Source: JBOFDK01 sp051650305 (GTDB taxonomy: Bacteria; Bacillota; Clostridia; Lachnospirales; Cellulosilyticaceae). Taken from it: a DNA stretch of 34,345 nt. Shown here piece by piece: positions 5,891-14,866 of this stretch. Under the pieces are notes generated by a model, which saw only the letters and a list, made by a program, of their open reading frames with translations, ran no database searches and was not told the origin of the DNA. Position numbers and translations under genes: made by a program. Location of the stretch: NCBI GenBank assembly GCA_051650305.1, contig JBOFIT010000025.1, forward strand, positions 1-34,345, given 5' to 3'. How positions within the stretch are numbered: the stretch's first letter is position 1; the number at the start of each line of letters is the position of its first letter.

Positions 5891-8032
5891 CTAGTGTTTT
5901 GTCTTTCTAAGAAGTATACGAATAGCATTGAGAATAGCAAGAATAGCCACACCTACATCTGCCAATACTGCTAACCATATGTTTGCAATACCGATCACAC
6001 CTAGTAGCATTACTAAAGCTTTGACTCCTAATGCTAAGATAATATTTTGTGTCACAATACGCTTGGTCTCTTTGGCGATTGCGATACCCTCTGCTATCTT
6101 TAGTAGTGAATCAGTCATAATAACCATATCACTTGCCTCTACTGCTGCATCTGAACCAATGCCACCCATAGCGATTCCTACATGTGCAAGGGTTAACGCT
6201 GGTGCATCATTAATACCATCTCCAGCGAATGCTACTTTACTTCCTTCTGCAATAAATGCTTCTACCTTCTCCACCTTATGTTGTGGTAAAAGCTCTGCAT
6301 AAACAGTGTCTACGCCTACTTCTTTTCCAATCACTTCTGCGATTTCTTTTTTGTCCCCTGTAAGCATGACGATACGTTTAATACCATATGCTTTAAGTTG
6401 CTTTAAGGCTTCTTTCGTATCTGCCTTTACCACATCTGATACACCTATGGCCCCTAAATACTTACCATTAAATGCGATGTATACCCATGTGCCAATCTTA
6501 TCTACTGCCTCATATGAAACGCCTTGCTTTTCCATGAGTTTTCCATTACCTGCTAATACTTCTTTGCCTTCTAAAAGTGCTGTAATGCCATAGCCTGCTT
6601 CTTCACTATATGATGTGATGACACCTTCCCACTCTTCCTCTACATAGCTAACAATGGCTCTTGCAATAGGATGGTTGGAGTGTGCTTCCACTTGTTTTGC
6701 GATACTTAAGAGCTCCTTTTGGTCTACGTCCTGTGCTGGTAGGACTTCCACTACTTCAAAGCTACCCTTTGTAATCGTTCCTGTCTTATCAAGAACAACT
6801 GTATCAATGGTACTTAAAGCTTCTAAATAATTACTACCCTTTACCAGAATCCCTTGCTTCGAAGCTGCACCGATTCCACCAAAGAAACTAAGAGGTACAG
6901 ATACGACTAAAGCACAAGGACAAGAAATCATTAAGAAAACAATACTTCTATAAATCCACTCATGCCAGTCTCCTGTAACGAGTGATGGGATCACTGCAAC
7001 CATCAATGCTAAAACAACGACTGCTGGTGTATACCATTTTGCAAAACGTGTAATGAACTGCTCTGCCGTTGTCTTTCTACTACTTGCATGCTCGATCATC
7101 TCTAATATTTTAGATACAGTAGAGTCTTCTAATAAATGTGTAACCTCGACTTCCACCATACTCTCTTTATTGATGCTTCCACTTAAAACTTGCATGCCTT
7201 CTTCTATAAAAGCAGGCATTGACTCACCTGTAAGCATAGAAGTATCTACTGTTGTTTTCCCTTTCACGATGATACCATCTAATGGGATCTTCTCGCCTGG
7301 TCGTACTTGCAAACGTTCACCTTTTCTGACCACTTCTGGCTGTACCTCTATCCACTCACTACCTCGGTATACACGTGCCATTTCTGGTTTAATATCCATT
7401 AAACTTGCGATAGCATTTCTAGACTTTGCCACCGCCTTACCTTGGAAGTACTCACCTACTTGATAAAAAAGCATAACTGCGACTGCTTCTGGAATTTCAC
7501 CGATAATAATGGCCGCTATAGTGGCGATCGCCATTAAGAAATGTTCATCGAAGAGTTTACCTTTTCGTATATTTTTTACGGCTTTAAGTAATACATCATA
7601 GCCTATGATTACATAAGAAATACCTATTACTATATCTAACTTTGTGCCTATACCTACGAGTAGTAATAAAACACTGATGCCTAAGCGTGCCCATATCTGC
7701 ATATCGGACTTCTCTACTTTAGCTTTTTGGGGTGTTCCCTTAAGGCCCACTTCCAAGTCACATATTGCACACCCACACGCTTCTTCCTCGTGACTATGGT
7801 CTTCACCACATCCACAGCTTGCACCATGACTATGGTCTCCGCCGCATCCGCAGCTTGCACCATGATTATGGTCTCCGCCGCATCCGCAGCTTGACCCGTG
7901 ACTATGGTCTTTTCTAATTTGCTGCACGCCCCTACGTGTATGCTTTAGCTTTTTCTCACCCAATGCTACACGTTCATTTTCACCTGACGCTTCCTCATAT
8001 GTATGGTCCTCTATTTTAAACGTATCTTTCAT
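5891..8032 (-). CDS. Heavy-metal P-type ATPase (Zn/Cd/Pb efflux type) with His/Cys repeat N-terminus
   Basis: 713 residues from the ATG at 8032, which has AGAGGAG 8 bases upstream; an in-frame ATG six codons earlier overlaps that site and is unlikely. Core motifs of a P1B ATPase are all present: TGES, the transmembrane metal site SCPCALV (CPC at 371-373), the phosphorylation site D415 in DKTGT, the HP motif in SNHPIA, and GDGINDAPAL. CPC with the following SVPLSFFGG fits the ZntA/CadA group that pumps Zn2+, Cd2+ and Pb2+ out of the cell. The usual N-terminal ferredoxin-like HMA domain with GMTCxxC is absent; instead residues 42-92 are three to four repeats of a DHSHGASCGCGG unit. The promoter carries an ArsR/SmtB-like operator. 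The likely role is metal efflux under metal-sensing control; specificity is inferred. Confidence 0.93.
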   Translation of the reverse strand: MKDTFKIEDHTYEEASGENERVALGEKKLKHTRRGVQQIRKDHSHGSSCGCGGDHNHGASCGCGGDHSHGASCGCGEDHSHEEEACGCAICDLEVGLKGTPQKAKVEKSDMQIWARLGISVLLLLVGIGTKLDIVIGISYVIIGYDVLLKAVKNIRKGKLFDEHFLMAIATIAAIIIGEIPEAVAVMLFYQVGEYFQGKAVAKSRNAIASLMDIKPEMARVYRGSEWIEVQPEVVRKGERLQVRPGEKIPLDGIIVKGKTTVDTSMLTGESMPAFIEEGMQVLSGSINKESMVEVEVTHLLEDSTVSKILEMIEHASSRKTTAEQFITRFAKWYTPAVVVLALMVAVIPSLVTGDWHEWIYRSIVFLMISCPCALVVSVPLSFFGGIGAASKQGILVKGSNYLEALSTIDTVVLDKTGTITKGSFEVVEVLPAQDVDQKELLSIAKQVEAHSNHPIARAIVSYVEEEWEGVITSYSEEAGYGITALLEGKEVLAGNGKLMEKQGVSYEAVDKIGTWVYIAFNGKYLGAIGVSDVVKADTKEALKQLKAYGIKRIVMLTGDKKEIAEVIGKEVGVDTVYAELLPQHKVEKVEAFIAEGSKVAFAGDGINDAPALTLAHVGIAMGGIGSDAAVEASDMVIMTDSLLKIAEGIAIAKETKRIVTQNIILALGVKALVMLLGVIGIANIWLAVLADVGVAILAILNAIRILLRKTKH
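7757..7909 (-). repeat. 36-bp tandem repeats encoding the His/Cys metal-binding tail
   Basis: Three nearly identical 12-residue units (DHSHGSSCGCGG, DHNHGASCGCGG, DHSHGASCGCGE) and a partial fourth ending CGCAICD. The DNA copies are almost identical, which suggests recent duplication. Each unit offers two His and two Cys as metal ligands. Confidence 0.9.
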
Positions 8033-8048
8033 CTTTCTCGCTCCTCTC

Positions 8049-8103
8049 ATATGAATGATTGCTCATATATTATTATATTATGCATCTCCTTCTATTTTGT
8101 CAA
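8049..8103 (-). promoter_or_regulatory. Promoter and ArsR/SmtB-like operator of the metal ATPase
   Basis: On the minus strand: TTGACA (8103-8098), a 17-base spacer and TAATAT (8080-8075). Just downstream, over the expected start of transcription, lies the inverted repeat ATATGA-GCAATCAT-TCATAT (8068-8049). It resembles the imperfect palindromes with TGA...TTCA arms bound by zinc-sensing ArsR/SmtB repressors such as CzrA. No such repressor gene is in this window. Confidence 0.75.
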
Positions 8104-8124
8104 CATTGTTTTCAAATTTTTTTC

Positions 8125-8154
8125 TTGTTATTATCTTCTTTTTTTTGTTAAAAT
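8125..8154 (+). promoter_or_regulatory. Candidate promoter of the M18 aminopeptidase gene
   Basis: TTGTTA (8125-8130), 18-base spacer, TAAAAT (8149-8154), about 40 bases before the start codon. AT-rich context makes this only moderately secure. Confidence 0.45.
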
Positions 8155-8193
8155 AATAGAAGCATTTATATTAAATCAATTAGGAGGCTTATT

Positions 8194-9486
8194 ATGTCGA
8201 ATCAACTTGTTCATAACCTTTTATCTTTTATAGATAACAGCCCATCCATGTTTCACGCGGCTCATTCCATTACATCTATACTTGATGCCAACGGGTTCAA
8301 GCAACTGAATCCTTCAGATGCTTGGACACTTCAAGAAGGTGGCAAATACTATATCACATCAAACAACTCTGCTGTCATTGCTTTTTGTGTCCATAGTAAT
8401 AACGTAGCAGAAGAAGGTTTCCGCGTGGTAGGTGCACATACAGATGTACCTGGTTTTAGAATTAAACCAAATCCACAAATGCAAACTGAGTCTTACGTTA
8501 AACTTAATACTGAAGTTTATGGTGGCCCAATCTTCAATACTTGGCTTGACCGTCCACTTTCTGTAGCAGGTCGTGTAGCACTCAAATCAAAAAATGTGCT
8601 TCATCCTACAATGCGTCTTGTAGACATCGAAAAACCTATTCTTATTATTCCTAACTTAGCGATTCATATGAATCGTGAAGTAAACCAAGGTGTCAAGCTC
8701 AACACACAAAAAGAAACTTTACCAATTCTTTCTTACATTAAAGAAAAAGTTGAAGGTAATCTTTTACTTGAACTTGTAGCGAAGAAATTAGATGTTGAAC
8801 CATCTAGTATCCTAGACATGGATCTTTTCCTTTACCCTGTAGAGAAAAGCTGTCTCGTAGGTATCAACGAAGAGTTCATCTCTGCACCTCGCCTTGATGA
8901 CCTTTCTATGGTTTATAGCGGCCTTCAAGCACTTTTAAATACAACAAGTACAACAGGTGTAACTGTACTTGCTGCCTTCGACAACGAAGAAGTAGGTAGT
9001 ATGACAAAGCAAGGGGCTCATTCACCACTGCTGGGATCTGTACTTGAGCGTATCAGCATGAGTTTACATGCTGACCATAAAGAAAGCTACTTCAGAGCTA
9101 TCGCGAACTCATTCCTTATCTCTGCAGACGTTGCACACTTACTTCATCCAAACTACCCTGAGAAGTCTGATCCTACAAACAAAGTACTTCCAGGTAATGG
9201 CCCAGCTATCAAACTAAGTGCAAGCTGTAGTTATACAACAGATAGTGACTCCTTTGGTGTATTTGCAAACCTTTGCAAATCTCACGACATTCCATTCCAA
9301 GTGTTTGTGAATCGCTCTGATGAAAGAGGTGGATCAACCATCGGTCCTGTATCTACTTCTCATGTAGCGATGCGTGCAGTAGATATCGGTACACCTATGC
9401 TTAGTATGCACTCTGCAAGAGAACTCATGGCAAGTGATGATTTCATCCATACCACTTCAGCGATGCAAGCTTTCTTCAATCTTTAA
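8194..9486 (+). CDS. apeB: M18-family aminopeptidase (aspartyl aminopeptidase type)
   Basis: 430 residues, the usual length for bacterial M18 enzymes. The metal-binding and catalytic signatures are in order: GAHTDVPGFRIKPNP near residue 90, the tract with RLDDLSMVYSGL near 231, AAFDNEEVGSMTKQGA near 260, and near the end VNRSDERGGSTIGP followed by VDIGTPMLSMHSARE. M18 enzymes are cytosolic dodecameric zinc peptidases that remove N-terminal residues, often acidic, from peptides. Start ATG has AGGAGG 8 bases upstream. Transcribed alone between its promoter and a strong terminator. Confidence 0.95.
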   Translation: MSNQLVHNLLSFIDNSPSMFHAAHSITSILDANGFKQLNPSDAWTLQEGGKYYITSNNSAVIAFCVHSNNVAEEGFRVVGAHTDVPGFRIKPNPQMQTESYVKLNTEVYGGPIFNTWLDRPLSVAGRVALKSKNVLHPTMRLVDIEKPILIIPNLAIHMNREVNQGVKLNTQKETLPILSYIKEKVEGNLLLELVAKKLDVEPSSILDMDLFLYPVEKSCLVGINEEFISAPRLDDLSMVYSGLQALLNTTSTTGVTVLAAFDNEEVGSMTKQGAHSPLLGSVLERISMSLHADHKESYFRAIANSFLISADVAHLLHPNYPEKSDPTNKVLPGNGPAIKLSASCSYTTDSDSFGVFANLCKSHDIPFQVFVNRSDERGGSTIGPVSTSHVAMRAVDIGTPMLSMHSARELMASDDFIHTTSAMQAFFNL

Positions 9487-9499
9487 ATAAAAACAAATG

Positions 9500-9536
9500 A
9501 AAGTACTGTCTTTTGACAGTACTTTTTATTTTTTCC
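9500..9536 (+). terminator. Terminator of apeB
   Basis: Stem AAGTACTGTC / GACAGTACTT with loop TTTT, followed by a T-rich run. Confidence 0.92.
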
Positions 9537-9575
9537 ATTTTATTCCTTTAAATGGTTATGTTTTTCTATTTTTTT

Positions 9576-9597
9576 TGATATAATATTGAATATTCAA
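9576..9597 (+). promoter_or_regulatory. Extended -10 promoter and palindrome before glgP
   Basis: TGATATAAT (9576-9584) is an extended -10. It is followed at once by the perfect palindrome TTGAATATTCAA (9586-9597), which would sit on the transcription start. The palindrome could be an operator; in AT-rich DNA chance is possible. Confidence 0.55.
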
Positions 9598-9616
9598 ATC
9601 ACAAGGAGGGATTATT

Positions 9617-12082
9617 ATGCCATTATCATTTAATAAAGATAAATTTAAAGAAGAAATTCTTGATCATATTCGTAGCTTCTCAAGGAAAACTTTAGAAGAG
9701 GCCACTAAGGAAGAAATCTATCAAGCTGTAGCTTTTGCTGTACGTGACATTATTACCGATTACTGGATTCAAACTCAAAAACTCTTTAAAATGCATAAAC
9801 CCAAGACACTTTACTACCTTTCTATGGAATTTTTAGTAGGCCGTGCGCTTGGTAATAATCTTGTCAATATGACTATTCATGACCGTGTCAAAGAAGCGTT
9901 AGTTGAGTTAGACATTGATTTTGATCTTAATGCTCTAGAAAGTGCTGAACCAGACCCTGGTCTTGGTAATGGTGGTCTTGGGCGTTTAGCTGCTTGCTTT
10001 TTAGATTCTTTATCAACCCTTGGCTACCCAGCCTATGGCTGTGGCATCCGCTACAATTACGGTATCTTCAAACAAAAAATAGAGAATGGCTACCAAGTAG
10101 AACTTCCTGACGATTGGTTAAGGGACGGCAATCCTTGGGAAGTCAAGCGTGCTGATGGTGCCCAAGAAGTCAAGTTCGGTGGTATCGTTCGCTCTTATAC
10201 CGATAAGTTCAACCGTACTTACTTTACCCAAGAGAACTATCAGTCCGTTCTAGCGATTCCTTACGATATGCCAGTGGTTGGATATAACAATCATTTCGTC
10301 AATTGCCTCACGTTATGGGACGCTGAAGCACCTGAAAAATTCGTCCTTCGCTTCTTCGATCAAGGCTCCTATGAAAAAGCTGTAGAACAGCAGACTCTTG
10401 CTAAGGCTCTCGTTGAAGTACTCTACCCTAACGACAACCACTACCAAGGTAAAGAACTTCGTCTTAAGCAACAGTACTTCTTTGTCTCTGCTACTATTCA
10501 GCGTGCCATTGCTAAACTTAAGCATGAGCACGGTAGCATTTATCTACTCCCATCTAAAGTTGTTTTTCAGATGAATGACACACACCCTGCTATTGCAGTA
10601 GCCGAACTTATGCGTATCTTACTCGATGAAGAAAAGCTGACTTGGGAAGATGCTTTCCGCATCACTACTCAAACTTGCGCTTATACGAACCATACTATTA
10701 TGGCTGAAGCACTAGAATGCTGGCCCGTTGACTTATTTAGCAGACTCCTTCCTCGTATCTATCAAATCATAGAGGAGATTAATCGTAGATTCTGTAAATC
10801 TCTCCGTGAGGCACATAACCTTCCTGAACACAAAGTTCAAGAGATGAGTATTATTGCAAACGGTCAAATTCGTATGGCTTATCTTGCTATTGTAGGTAGC
10901 TTCTCTGTCAATGGTGTAGCTGAATTACATACACAGCTCCTCAAGGATAAAGTCTTAGCTAATTTCTATATGGTGTTCCCTAAGAAATTCAACAACAAGA
11001 CAAATGGCATCACCCAGCGACGTTGGCTCGCTCATTGCAATCCTGAACTCAGCAACCTCATTACGTCAAGCATTGGTGATCGTTGGCTTACGGACCTTTC
11101 TACCCTTACAGAACTTAAGCCTTTTGCTGAGGATGCAAGCTTCAGGCAACAATTCGCTGAGATTAAATTCCATAACAAAGTCCGCCTAGCTGAATACATT
11201 AAGGGCCAAAACGGCATTATCGTTAATCCTCACTCACTATTTGATGTGCAGGTCAAAAGATTACACGAATACAAACGTCAGCTTATGAATGTTCTCAATA
11301 TCCTCATGATGTACAATGAAATTCGTGCCAATCCTAATGGTTCTTATGTCCCACGTACTTTTATATTTGCGGCCAAAGCAGCTCCTGGGTATCGTCGTGC
11401 GAAGCTCATTATTAAGCTCATTAACTGTGTGGCTGACTTGGTTAATAACGACCCTATCGTTCGTGATTACCTAACCGTTGTTTTTATTGAGAATTACAAT
11501 GTCTCTAGCGCTGAACTTATCATCCCTGCTGCTAACATTAGTGAGCAAATCTCAACTGCTAGTAAAGAAGCTTCTGGCACAAGTAACATGAAATTCATGC
11601 TCAATGGCGCTTTAACCCTAGGTACCTTAGACGGTGCTAATATTGAAATCAAAGAAGAAGTCGGTGATGATAATATCTTTATCTTCGGTCTTACTGCTTC
11701 AGAAGTGCTTAAGCTCTACGAGACACAGGACTACAATCCTTGGGACATCTATCATAATGATATGGCCATCCACCAAGTCTTACTTCAGCTCATTAATGGC
11801 ACCTTATGTCCTCTCGATCCACACTTATTTGTGGAAATTTATGAGTCACTGCTTAATCGCTCTGGTAATGACTTATCTGATCCTTACTTTATCCTTAAGG
11901 ATTTATCTAGCTACCATGCGATTCAACGTGAGATTGATAAGGTATATCTGAATGCTGACATTTGGCATCAAAAAGCCATCTTAAACACTGCAAGTTCTGG
12001 CAAGTTTAGTTCTGACCGTACCATTACTCAGTATGCTAATGACATCTGGGATTTAAAGCCTCTTTATCTAAAACGCCAATAA
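9617..12082 (+). CDS. glgP: Glycogen/starch (maltodextrin) phosphorylase, GT35
   Basis: 821 residues, full length for the family. It shows YYLSMEFLVGRAL near residue 75, DPGLGNGGLGRLAACFLDS near 115, QMNDTHPAIAVAELMR near 318, the KRLHEYKRQLMN segment near 549, and the pyridoxal phosphate lysine in EASGTSNMKFMLNGALTLGT near 652. The enzyme splits glucose-1-phosphate from the non-reducing ends of alpha-1,4-glucans using PLP. No other glycogen gene lies beside it, so it is a stand-alone gene with its own promoter and terminator. Ribosome site AAGGAGGG 8 bases before the ATG. Confidence 0.97.
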   Translation: MPLSFNKDKFKEEILDHIRSFSRKTLEEATKEEIYQAVAFAVRDIITDYWIQTQKLFKMHKPKTLYYLSMEFLVGRALGNNLVNMTIHDRVKEALVELDIDFDLNALESAEPDPGLGNGGLGRLAACFLDSLSTLGYPAYGCGIRYNYGIFKQKIENGYQVELPDDWLRDGNPWEVKRADGAQEVKFGGIVRSYTDKFNRTYFTQENYQSVLAIPYDMPVVGYNNHFVNCLTLWDAEAPEKFVLRFFDQGSYEKAVEQQTLAKALVEVLYPNDNHYQGKELRLKQQYFFVSATIQRAIAKLKHEHGSIYLLPSKVVFQMNDTHPAIAVAELMRILLDEEKLTWEDAFRITTQTCAYTNHTIMAEALECWPVDLFSRLLPRIYQIIEEINRRFCKSLREAHNLPEHKVQEMSIIANGQIRMAYLAIVGSFSVNGVAELHTQLLKDKVLANFYMVFPKKFNNKTNGITQRRWLAHCNPELSNLITSSIGDRWLTDLSTLTELKPFAEDASFRQQFAEIKFHNKVRLAEYIKGQNGIIVNPHSLFDVQVKRLHEYKRQLMNVLNILMMYNEIRANPNGSYVPRTFIFAAKAAPGYRRAKLIIKLINCVADLVNNDPIVRDYLTVVFIENYNVSSAELIIPAANISEQISTASKEASGTSNMKFMLNGALTLGTLDGANIEIKEEVGDDNIFIFGLTASEVLKLYETQDYNPWDIYHNDMAIHQVLLQLINGTLCPLDPHLFVEIYESLLNRSGNDLSDPYFILKDLSSYHAIQREIDKVYLNADIWHQKAILNTASSGKFSSDRTITQYANDIWDLKPLYLKRQ

Positions 12083-12087
12083 TATCC

Positions 12088-12134
12088 AAAAGCAGTTAAA
12101 GGCCTTAAAAATACAGGCCTTTAACTGCTTTTTG
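12088..12134 (+). terminator. Terminator of glgP
   Basis: Long perfect stem AAAAGCAGTTAAAGGCCT / AGGCCTTTAACTGCTTTT with a 9-base loop. Confidence 0.93.
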
Positions 12135-12226
12135 TAAATGGATTTTCAAAATAGATATGTACATGTTTCTAAAATAATTGTATCATAAGAAGTAACTAAT
12201 CGATGACTCTAAGGGAGGTACTAAGA

Positions 12227-12604
12227 TTGAATAAAGTTCTCGTATGTATAACCATTCAAGAAAATAGTAAAAGACTTATGCAAAAAGGTTTTGAACTTGC
12301 AAAATCCCTAAATGGTGAATTACACATCTTACATATTCACCAAGGAGATAGTATTTTTGAGACACCTAATAGTAGCGAACTCTTTCAAGAGCTCTTTATT
12401 TATGGCTCTGAATTAGGTGGACAAGTTCATTTCTTATGTAGTTCAAATATCACAAATACTATTAGTGGCTTTGTTTGCGATAATAGCATTACCGATTTAA
12501 TTATCGGAAAAGCACCAACTACAGTGACACCTACTTCTCATATTACTGACGAACTTGAAGACATTCTGGAGCACATTCGCATTACTACTGTAGATAGAGT
12601 ATAG
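12227..12604 (+). CDS. Universal-stress-like domain protein (KdpD USP-like)
   Basis: 125 residues from a TTG codon at 12227. I prefer this start because GGGAGG lies 8 bases upstream; an ATG at 12203 would place the ribosome site inside the gene. The sequence begins MNKVLVCITIQENSKRLMQKGFELA, the beta-alpha opening seen in the USP domain of KdpD, and ends without the classic GS-rich ATP-binding loop, so nucleotide binding is uncertain. It lies 14 bases before tdk and is probably co-transcribed with it. Its role is unknown; stress or potassium-related signalling is only by family. Confidence 0.75.
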   Translation: MNKVLVCITIQENSKRLMQKGFELAKSLNGELHILHIHQGDSIFETPNSSELFQELFIYGSELGGQVHFLCSSNITNTISGFVCDNSITDLIIGKAPTTVTPTSHITDELEDILEHIRITTVDRV

Positions 12605-12618
12605 AAAGGATTCTCAAC

Positions 12619-13197
12619 ATGCATTCACATTATATCGACATTGGTCGCCTAGAAATTATTTGCGGTCCGATGTTTTCTGGAAAATCTGAAGAACTTATAC
12701 GCCGTCTTAAGCGTACAATTCTCGCTAAAAAAAATACTGTTATCTTTACACCACAAATCGATAACCGCTATCTTAAAGATCATATTTGCTCACATGATGG
12801 GAAACATCTAGAAGCCATACCTGTGACTTCTATCGAGGAAATATTAAACCATATTAGTTCTGACACTCAAGTAATCGGCATTGATGAAGTACAGTTTTTA
12901 CAAGGTGATACTGTACGTATCATTATGCAACTTGTAGAAGATGGTAAGCGCGTCATCTGTGCTGGTCTAGATAAAGACTTCAAAGCAGAAAGCTTCGGCT
13001 GTATGCCTGAGCTCCTTGCCTTAGCTGATGAGGTTACCAAACTCACAGCCATCTGCATGAGTTGTGGACGTCCAGCTAACTTCACACAGCGTCTTATCGA
13101 AGGACGCCCTGCATCTTATAACGACCCACTTATCCTTATCGGTGCATCTGAAAGCTACGAGGCACGTTGCCGAGTATGCTACCATATTGATAAGTAA
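12619..13197 (+). CDS. tdk: Thymidine kinase, type II
   Basis: 192 residues. The P-loop GPMFSGKSEE is at about 16-25, the Walker B-like IDEVQFL near 91, and four zinc cysteines are visible (CMSCG near 144 and CRVC near 185). The tract with RPASYNDPLILIGASESYEARC matches the lasso and thymidine-binding end of the family. The enzyme phosphorylates thymidine in the salvage pathway. Ribosome site AAAGGA with ATG 9 bases on. Second gene of a two-gene unit. In Bacillus tdk is close to rpmE and prfA-prmC; here none of these separates it from tsaC. Confidence 0.95.
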   Translation: MHSHYIDIGRLEIICGPMFSGKSEELIRRLKRTILAKKNTVIFTPQIDNRYLKDHICSHDGKHLEAIPVTSIEEILNHISSDTQVIGIDEVQFLQGDTVRIIMQLVEDGKRVICAGLDKDFKAESFGCMPELLALADEVTKLTAICMSCGRPANFTQRLIEGRPASYNDPLILIGASESYEARCRVCYHIDK

Positions 13198-13199
13198 CT

Positions 13200-13225
13200 A
13201 AGAGCCCCCTGCGGCTCTTTTTTTA
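13200..13225 (+). terminator. Terminator of tdk
   Basis: AAGAGCC / GGCTCTT stem followed by seven T. Confidence 0.92.
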
Positions 13226-13270
13226 TGTCTTTTTCATTTTTAAAATTTCATGTTATTTGTAGTATCTTTG

Positions 13271-13279
13271 TGGTATACT
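13271..13279 (+). promoter_or_regulatory. Extended -10 promoter of the tsaC operon
   Basis: TGGTATACT, 44 bases before the tsaC start; the -35 is weak, as is common with extended -10 elements. Confidence 0.55.
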
Positions 13280-13322
13280 ATATAGGATATTTTTTTAAAT
13301 CAAGGATTATAGGAGTATAACG

Positions 13323-14369
13323 ATGAATACGTTAATGATTACGGACACAACACAATTAACAAACGCAGCTCGCATCATTCAAGGTGGTGGGCTAGTTGCT
13401 ACTCCAACAGAAACCGTATACGGTCTTTGTGCAAATGCACTCAATGAGGCTGCTGTTGCTGATATCTTTAAAGCAAAAGGACGCCCAAATGACAATCCAC
13501 TTATTATACATATCTCAAATCTTGAGATGCTCACACCTCTCATCACCCACATCCCCCCTTCAGCAAAAGTTCTCATGGAGCACTTTTGGCCTGGTCCATT
13601 GACCCTTATCTTTGAAGCGTCTTCGCTTGTACCTCTTAGTGTACGTGCTGGCCTTCCTACTGTTGCCATTCGTTTTCCATCTCACCCAATTATGCAACAA
13701 CTCATTACTGAGTCTGGTTTACCAATCGCTGCACCTAGTGCCAATACTTCTGGCAAACCAAGTCCTACAAATGCTTTACGTGTTAAAGAAGATATGTATG
13801 GAAAAATTGATGCAATTATTGATGGTGGCTCTTCTGAAGTAGGTCTTGAATCAACCGTTGTGGATGTAACTGGTGAGGTACCGACTATTTTAAGACCAGG
13901 TGGTATCACCCAAGAAATGCTTCAACAAGTACTTGGAAATGTCATCATTGATCCTGCTCTTGCGAGTAAAGATCCTACCTTGGTGCCTAAGTCACCGGGT
14001 ATGAAATATACTCACTATTCTCCTAATGCAGAAGTTATCATTGTTAAAGGTTCAGAAAAAGATGTCATCGATGAGATTAACCTTCGCATTCAAACACACC
14101 TTCTAGAAGGTAAACGCGTAGGTGTCCTAGCTACAGACGAGACAAAAGATGCATTTGGTGATACTTTTGTTTTAAGCCTAGGAAGTATCTCCCAATTAGA
14201 TGGGATTGCAACCCATCTGTTTGAAGCACTCAGAACCTTCGATGATCACAAAGTAGATATCGTCTATTCCCTAGCCTTCCCTGAGAATGGTATCGGAGGC
14301 GCTATCATGAATAGACTTGAAAAATCTGCTGGTTTTAATATCATTCATAAACATAGACAAAATTGTTAA
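13323..14369 (+). CDS. tsaC: L-threonylcarbamoyladenylate synthase (Sua5/YwlC type)
   Basis: 348 residues: an N-terminal YrdC domain (about 10-200) followed by the Sua5 C-terminal domain (about 235-345), so this is the long Sua5 form rather than the short TsaC. Visible are PTETVYGLCANA, KGRPNDNPL, the hinge GPLTLIF and APSANTSGKPSPT. The enzyme makes threonylcarbamoyl-AMP from threonine, bicarbonate and ATP, the first step of tRNA t6A37 formation. AGGAG 7 bases before the ATG. First gene of a five-gene operon; the same order (ywlC, rpiB, upp) occurs in Bacillus. Confidence 0.95.
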   Translation: MNTLMITDTTQLTNAARIIQGGGLVATPTETVYGLCANALNEAAVADIFKAKGRPNDNPLIIHISNLEMLTPLITHIPPSAKVLMEHFWPGPLTLIFEASSLVPLSVRAGLPTVAIRFPSHPIMQQLITESGLPIAAPSANTSGKPSPTNALRVKEDMYGKIDAIIDGGSSEVGLESTVVDVTGEVPTILRPGGITQEMLQQVLGNVIIDPALASKDPTLVPKSPGMKYTHYSPNAEVIIVKGSEKDVIDEINLRIQTHLLEGKRVGVLATDETKDAFGDTFVLSLGSISQLDGIATHLFEALRTFDDHKVDIVYSLAFPENGIGGAIMNRLEKSAGFNIIHKHRQNC

Positions 14370-14401
14370 TACTAGTTCAAAATGAAATGGAGGACCTGTT
14401 G

Positions 14402-14830
14402 ATGATAGGTATCGGTTGCGACCATGGTGGTTATGCATTAAAACAAGAAATTATGAGTTTTTTAAAGGCTCAAAACGTGGAATTTAAAGATTTTGGATGT
14501 CATAGTACAGATGCTGTTGACTACCCTGAGTATGGAAAAGCCGTAGCAAATGCAGTTGCAAGTGGTGAATGTGAAAAAGGCATTATTATTTGCGGGACAG
14601 GGATTGGTATCTCTATTACTGCTAACAAAGTTCCTGGTATTCGTTGTGCTTTATGTCATGATTGTTTTTCTGCTGAAGCAACACGTCTTCACAATGATGC
14701 GAACATGATTGCACTTGGCGCACGCGTTGTAGGTGCTGGACTTGCAATTAAGATTGTAGAAACATTTTTAAACACACCTTTCTCTGATGACGAACGTCAT
14801 ATCAGAAGAATTGAACAAATTGAAAACTAA
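14402..14830 (+). CDS. rpiB: Ribose 5-phosphate isomerase B
   Basis: 142 residues from the ATG at 14402, which has GGAGG 8 bases upstream. Motifs of the RpiB/LacAB family: GCDHGGYALK at the N-terminus, DYPEYGKAVA, and the catalytic Cys loop in GIIICGTGIGISITANK, followed by RCALCHD and HNDANMIALGARV. It interconverts ribose 5-phosphate and ribulose 5-phosphate in the pentose phosphate pathway. It lies 32 bases after tsaC and is clearly in the same operon. Confidence 0.95.
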   Translation: MIGIGCDHGGYALKQEIMSFLKAQNVEFKDFGCHSTDAVDYPEYGKAVANAVASGECEKGIIICGTGIGISITANKVPGIRCALCHDCFSAEATRLHNDANMIALGARVVGAGLAIKIVETFLNTPFSDDERHIRRIEQIEN

Positions 14831-14866
14831 TGTTTGAACTATAAAACCATTTTAGGAGGATCTATT

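Noticed and set aside
5928..7463. Plus-strand open frames across the metal ATPase gene
   Set aside because: Shadow frames with no start signals opposite a well conserved P-type ATPase.
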